This document shows, piece after piece, positions 60,683 to 64,000 of a stretch of 64,000 bases of DNA. The DNA lies in assembly GCF_009707955.1 (NCBI RefSeq), contig NZ_WMDQ01000001.1, positions 372,001 through 436,000 of the forward strand. Reading direction: 5' to 3'. The position numbers and the translations under genes were made by a program. The stretch is from Flavobacterium sp. LC2016-13. GTDB lineage: Bacteria > Bacteroidota > Bacteroidia > Flavobacteriales > Flavobacteriaceae. Below the pieces are notes generated by a model, which worked only from the letters and a program-made list of their open reading frames with translations, was not told the DNA's origin and made no database searches. Within the stretch, counting starts at the first letter, position 1. Every line of letters begins with the position of its first letter.

Positions 60683-60697
60683 AATAAGTTTTAAAAT

Positions 60698-60720
60698 GGC
60701 TTAGTCAAACTAAGCCGTTT
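60698..60720 (-). terminator. Hairpin between the cargo gene and its sprF-like gene
   Basis: GGCTTAGT (60698-60705) pairs with ACTAAGCC (60709-60716) around a 3-base loop. A short T run follows on the minus strand. It lies inside the operon and probably reduces, rather than stops, transcription into the sprF-like gene. Confidence 0.5.
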
Positions 60721-60725
60721 ATTTT

Positions 60726-63700
60726 TTATTTATTGAGATATAAGTAGCCTGATTTTTCGTGTTGATTTGATTCGCTATCTCTGTATTTCAAGATGTAGAA
60801 ATAAGTTCCAACCGGTAAACCTTCAGATTGTTTTACTGTTGTACGTCCCGCAGAAAAACCTCTAAAAGCTCTTTCTTCGTTGTTGTAATGATCAATATCA
60901 AATACTAATACTCCCCAACGATTATATATTTCAACTGTATTATCAGGATAACATTCTAATCCCTGAATATAGAATCTTTCGTTTTTACTATCTCCGTTTG
61001 GAGAAAACGCATTTAGAACATTAATTTGACAACCGTTTAGCGGTAAAACTGTTGGTTTATCTTCCAGGTTACTTCCGTTATCTGATTTATCTTCTACAAG
61101 AATTCCTTTTTCACTTCGTCCTTGTACAGTTGCCTGATTGCTTACGCTTCCAAAATTAATATCACTTTGTTTTATGGTGTATTTTGCCGTAAAAGTGTTT
61201 TCGTCTGATTCATTTACATCTAAATCTATCGCTTGTCCCGAAACAATAACTCCAGGTAAAGGATCTATGATTGTAATACCTTTTAATGGAACATTACCTG
61301 TATTTGTGATCTTGAATTTATAGGTAATTGTTTCACCTGCATTTGCAAATCCGCTTGCATTTTCATCATTAAAAGTTGCCGTTTTGATCACTGCAATTGC
61401 CGGAACTTCGACAAAAACATTCAGCGTTGCACTACTACAATTTGATGCACTTGCTTTTTCGCAAATTTGATAATTTAATGTGTAATGTCCGCCTGGTGTA
61501 TTTGGTTTCACACTAATAGTTCCGTCAGAATTAAATTCAAAATAAGGACTTGCCGGTGTATTTGAAATTATAACATCTGTTGCATTAACCGGTAATCCGC
61601 TTAATGTATCGTTATCCAGAATGTTGATAAATTCTAATGAACCATTAATTCCGTCAACTGCAATTTCTCCATCATTATTGGCTACAATTACTTTATTTGG
61701 AGTAACCGGAACCACTGAATTTAACACTTTTACATTTACAACAGCCTGACTGCAATTAGATAAATGCAATGCATCGCAAATTTGATATGTAAGTTGATAA
61801 TCTCCTGATGGTGTTCCTGGTTTTACATCGACAGAACCATTTGCATTTAAAATTAAATTAGCATTTGAAATTACTGTACTTAAAACTACATCTGCAGGAT
61901 TAATTGTTAATCCGTTTAGTTTATCATTATCGAATACATTTGTTGATGTACTTGTTCCTTTACTAGCATCTATTGGTCCAGCTGTATCATCATTTGCTTT
62001 AATTGTAAAAGTTGGACTTGCATTACATTGCGGAGTTGCCGCCGGATAATTTACAGGAACACTAACTGTTGGGTTTAATGAAAACTCCATTGTAACTGCC
62101 GGTTTTGTGTTTTCAAATCCATCAGCACCTTCTGTCCATTGACCATTTGCCAATAACCATCCCGGCCAGTCTAATCCATTTCCGTCATTATCAATAATAG
62201 CACCCAGCCATAAAATATTTCCGCTTAATGGTAAATTGGTTTGAGTTGCTACTACATTATTATTACTGTCAATCCATTTAATTGTCAATAAATTATTTGG
62301 CGTAAAATTGTCAGGGACAACATTATAAGATACGTAAGGAACATTATTAGAACAATAACTGTTTGCCGTAACTGTCATTGTTGGTTCATCAACAGTTACT
62401 TCGATAGTTGCTGTGCTACAATTTGTAGGGTTTAGTTTTTCGCATATTTGATAAACTATTTCATAAGTTCCTCTTGGCGCATTTGCTCCTACTGTTACCG
62501 TTCCGTCAGGGTTTAATGTTAAAACCCCTTTTGGATCTGCTGTTACGATTGAAAGATTCAAATCTGCTGCAACAACTGGTAATCCATTGTTTTTATCATT
62601 ATCAAAAACATTCACAACCGTTTGAGGCTGATTTATTCCAACAACTGATGGAACTGTATCCGGATTAGCTTTTAAATCTCCTGCCGTTACGATTACTTCG
62701 ATAGTTGCTGTACTGCAATTTGTTGGGTTTAATTTTTCACAAATCTGGTATGTCAAATCGTAAGTTCCTGCTGGTGCATTTGCACCTACTGTTACTGTTC
62801 CATCAGGATTTAATGTTAAAACCCCTTTTGGATCTGCTGTTACGATTGATAAGTTTAAATCTGTTGAAACAACTGCTATTCCGTTATTGGTATCATTATC
62901 AAAAACATTCACAACCGTCTGTGGCTGATTTGTTGTGATAACTGAAGCAACTGTATCGGTATTGGCTTTTAAATCTCCCGCTGAAACAACTATCGTACTT
63001 TTCGCTGAATCGCAATTTGTTGGGTTTGTAATTTCACAGATGCTGTATTCTACTTCGTAATTTCCTGCCGGTGTGCCCGCAGGTACGCTTACCGTTCCGT
63101 CTGAATTTAAGGTAAATCCTGTTGGAACCGTGATTGGTGTTAATTTAACTTCGCCTGCACTTGTTCCAATTACTACCGGATTTCCGTTTAACGTGTCATT
63201 TAAAACCAATGATTCTGTTTTACCTCCAACATTTCCTCTTACTATCGTAGTTGTCGTTTCTGTTACCGCATCAATTCCAGGAGCCGTTACGGTTACTTCG
63301 ATAGTTGCTGTACTGCAGTTGGTTGGGTTTAATTTTTCACAAATCTGATATGTCAAATCGTAAGTTCCTGCTGGTGCATTTGCGTCTACTGTTACTGTTC
63401 CGTCTGCATTTAATGTTAAAACTCCTTTTGGATCTGCCGTTACGATTGAAAGGTTCAAGTCTGCTGCAACAACTGCTGCTCCGTTATTGGTATCATTATC
63501 AAAAACATTCACAACCGTTTGTGGCTGATTTGTTGTGATAACTGAAGCAACTGTATCGGTATTGGCTTTTAAATCTCCTGCAGAAACTACAATCGTACTT
63601 TTTGCTGAATCGCAGTTCGTTGGGTTTGTAATTTCACAGATGCTGTATTCTAATTCGTAGTTTCCTGCAGGTGTTCCTGCCGGTACACTTACCGTTCCGT

Positions 63701-64000
63701 CCGCATTTAAGATAAATCCTGTTGGAACTGAAATTGGCGTTAATTTAACGTCTCCGTTTTGGGTTCCGATCACAACCGGATTTCCGTTTAATGTGTCATT
63801 TAAAACCAATGATTCTGTTTTACCTCCAACATTTCCTCTTACTATAGTGGCTGTCGTTTCCGTTACCGCATCAATTCTAGGAGCCGTTACGGTTACTTCG
63901 ATAGTTGCTGTACTGCAGTTGGTTGGGTTTAATTTTTCACAGATTTGGTATGTCAAATCGTATGTTCCTGCTGGTGCGTTTGCGCCTACCGTTACTGTTC
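60726..64000 (-). CDS. Large repeat-bearing T9SS cargo with gliding-associated (CHU_C, type B) C-terminal domain; 5' part outside the window
   Basis: The frame is open to the right edge, so only the C-terminal part (about 1090 residues) is seen. It shows eight domains of about 80-100 residues of the type DxNGxxV...LNxDGTVTV...PAGTYDLTYQICEKLNPTNCS, each with a Cys pair. One different Trp- and Asn-rich domain (positions about 61970-62390) interrupts them, and a DUF11-like domain follows (ITYKFKITNTGNVPLKGITI). The end is a CHU_C/type B sorting domain with SPNGDSKNERFYIQG and VEIYNRWG motifs. The protein is surface-exported by SprA with the help of the neighbouring SprF-like protein, and is probably an adhesin. 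Confidence 0.92.
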   Translation of the reverse strand, partial: TVTVGANAPAGTYDLTYQICEKLNPTNCSTATIEVTVTAPRIDAVTETTATIVRGNVGGKTESLVLNDTLNGNPVVIGTQNGDVKLTPISVPTGFILNADGTVSVPAGTPAGNYELEYSICEITNPTNCDSAKSTIVVSAGDLKANTDTVASVITTNQPQTVVNVFDNDTNNGAAVVAADLNLSIVTADPKGVLTLNADGTVTVDANAPAGTYDLTYQICEKLNPTNCSTATIEVTVTAPGIDAVTETTTTIVRGNVGGKTESLVLNDTLNGNPVVIGTSAGEVKLTPITVPTGFTLNSDGTVSVPAGTPAGNYEVEYSICEITNPTNCDSAKSTIVVSAGDLKANTDTVASVITTNQPQTVVNVFDNDTNNGIAVVSTDLNLSIVTADPKGVLTLNPDGTVTVGANAPAGTYDLTYQICEKLNPTNCSTATIEVIVTAGDLKANPDTVPSVVGINQPQTVVNVFDNDKNNGLPVVAADLNLSIVTADPKGVLTLNPDGTVTVGANAPRGTYEIVYQICEKLNPTNCSTATIEVTVDEPTMTVTANSYCSNNVPYVSYNVVPDNFTPNNLLTIKWIDSNNNVVATQTNLPLSGNILWLGAIIDNDGNGLDWPGWLLANGQWTEGADGFENTKPAVTMEFSLNPTVSVPVNYPAATPQCNASPTFTIKANDDTAGPIDASKGTSTSTNVFDNDKLNGLTINPADVVLSTVISNANLILNANGSVDVKPGTPSGDYQLTYQICDALHLSNCSQAVVNVKVLNSVVPVTPNKVIVANNDGEIAVDGINGSLEFINILDNDTLSGLPVNATDVIISNTPASPYFEFNSDGTISVKPNTPGGHYTLNYQICEKASASNCSSATLNVFVEVPAIAVIKTATFNDENASGFANAGETITYKFKITNTGNVPLKGITIIDPLPGVIVSGQAIDLDVNESDENTFTAKYTIKQSDINFGSVSNQATVQGRSEKGILVEDKSDNGSNLEDKPTVLPLNGCQINVLNAFSPNGDSKNERFYIQGLECYPDNTVEIYNRWGVLVFDIDHYNNEERAFRGFSAGRTTVKQSEGLPVGTYFYILKYRDSESNQHEKSGYLYLNK
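62699..64000. repeat. In-frame 600-base tandem repeats within the T9SS cargo gene
   Basis: The 62700-63299 block is repeated with high identity at 63300-63899, and a further copy begins at 63900. Each 600-base unit is itself two related 300-base halves (one coding the QICEKLNPTNC type, the other the SICEITNPTNCD type). The period is exactly 200 codons, so reading frame is kept when a unit is gained or lost. The repeat continues beyond the window. Confidence 0.88.

Noticed and set aside
63956-64000. Apparent start of the cargo protein at 63956
   Set aside because: The codon is TTG in the middle of a repeat domain, and the frame is open and homologous to the repeat on both sides. The gene continues past the window.
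62399-64000. CRISPR array or satellite DNA
   Set aside because: The repeats are 300-600 bases, coding, in frame and without spacers. They are protein domain repeats.
1-64000. tRNA, rRNA, insertion sequence, prophage or integrative element
   Set aside because: No cloverleaf, rRNA segment, transposase, integrase or attachment repeat was seen by reading. The gene content is core genome throughout. A tRNAscan and ISfinder search would settle it.

Overview
This window is a chromosomal segment from a Bacteroidota bacterium, almost certainly a gliding Flavobacteriaceae species of the Flavobacterium type. Evidence for that: strongly AT-rich coding sequence, -7 elements of the TAnnTTTG class in front of many genes, outer-membrane receptors with carboxypeptidase-regulatory-like N-termini, and type IX secretion (T9SS)/gliding genes including sprA, two porP/sprF-like genes, a CHU_C-type cargo and a RemB-like protein. 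No tRNA, rRNA, insertion sequence, prophage or CRISPR array was seen, and no gene-free gap reaches 300 bases.

Layout. 1-4164: tail of an unknown gene, a DUF4249 lipoprotein with its TonB-dependent receptor, and pdxJ. 4281-11783: a CBS-domain gene and nadK, then an envelope-biogenesis operon (DUF6089, uppS, bamA, two ompH/skp genes). 11841-15333: a TonB-dependent receptor with a Cys-rich DUF6660-like protein, then murI. 15338-22974: a translationally coupled DUF4270/outer-membrane-protein pair, diverging from a surface/sensory cluster (beta-barrel, Kelch lipoprotein, DUF4907 lipoprotein, LytS-type kinase, intradiol-dioxygenase-like lipoprotein, LytTR regulator). 23068-28045: gamma carbonic anhydrase, a lone PorP/SprF protein, an Nfu protein with duplicated N-domain, a helical Ala/Glu-rich protein, an MscS channel, tsaB and a small membrane protein. 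28055-35251: a MacAB-TolC-like export operon with two adaptors, two permeases, one ATPase and a TolC protein. 35428-36834: a DUF4403 lipoprotein.

36857-42018 is a respiratory block in two transcription units separated by a terminator: ctaB, two subunit III proteins and a subunit IV; then a degenerate SCO-like protein, a canonical SCO, a DUF420 protein and a small CxxC membrane protein. 42174-45926 holds a RemB-like protein, deoC, a VanZ-family protein and gcvH. 46012-53858 is sprA, encoding the giant T9SS translocon, behind ruvA. 53936-57696: malic enzyme, a CBS protein, and a divergent XRE regulator/unknown gene pair flanking a near-palindrome. 57754-64000: an OmpA-type protein, a PorP/SprF protein and a large repeat-bearing type B T9SS cargo that runs off the window.

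How the genes work together: uppS-bamA-ompH build the outer membrane and its precursors; sprA, the PorP/SprF proteins and the OmpA protein export and anchor surface adhesins; ctaB, SCO and DUF420 mature the haem-copper oxidase whose subunits III/IV lie beside them. Most of the window is conserved core genome. The least explained parts are the Kelch/DUF4907/LytS-LytTR cluster, the degenerate SCO paralogue, the subunit III with a large soluble insertion, the Cys-rich DUF6660-like protein and the XRE/unknown pair with its inverted repeat.
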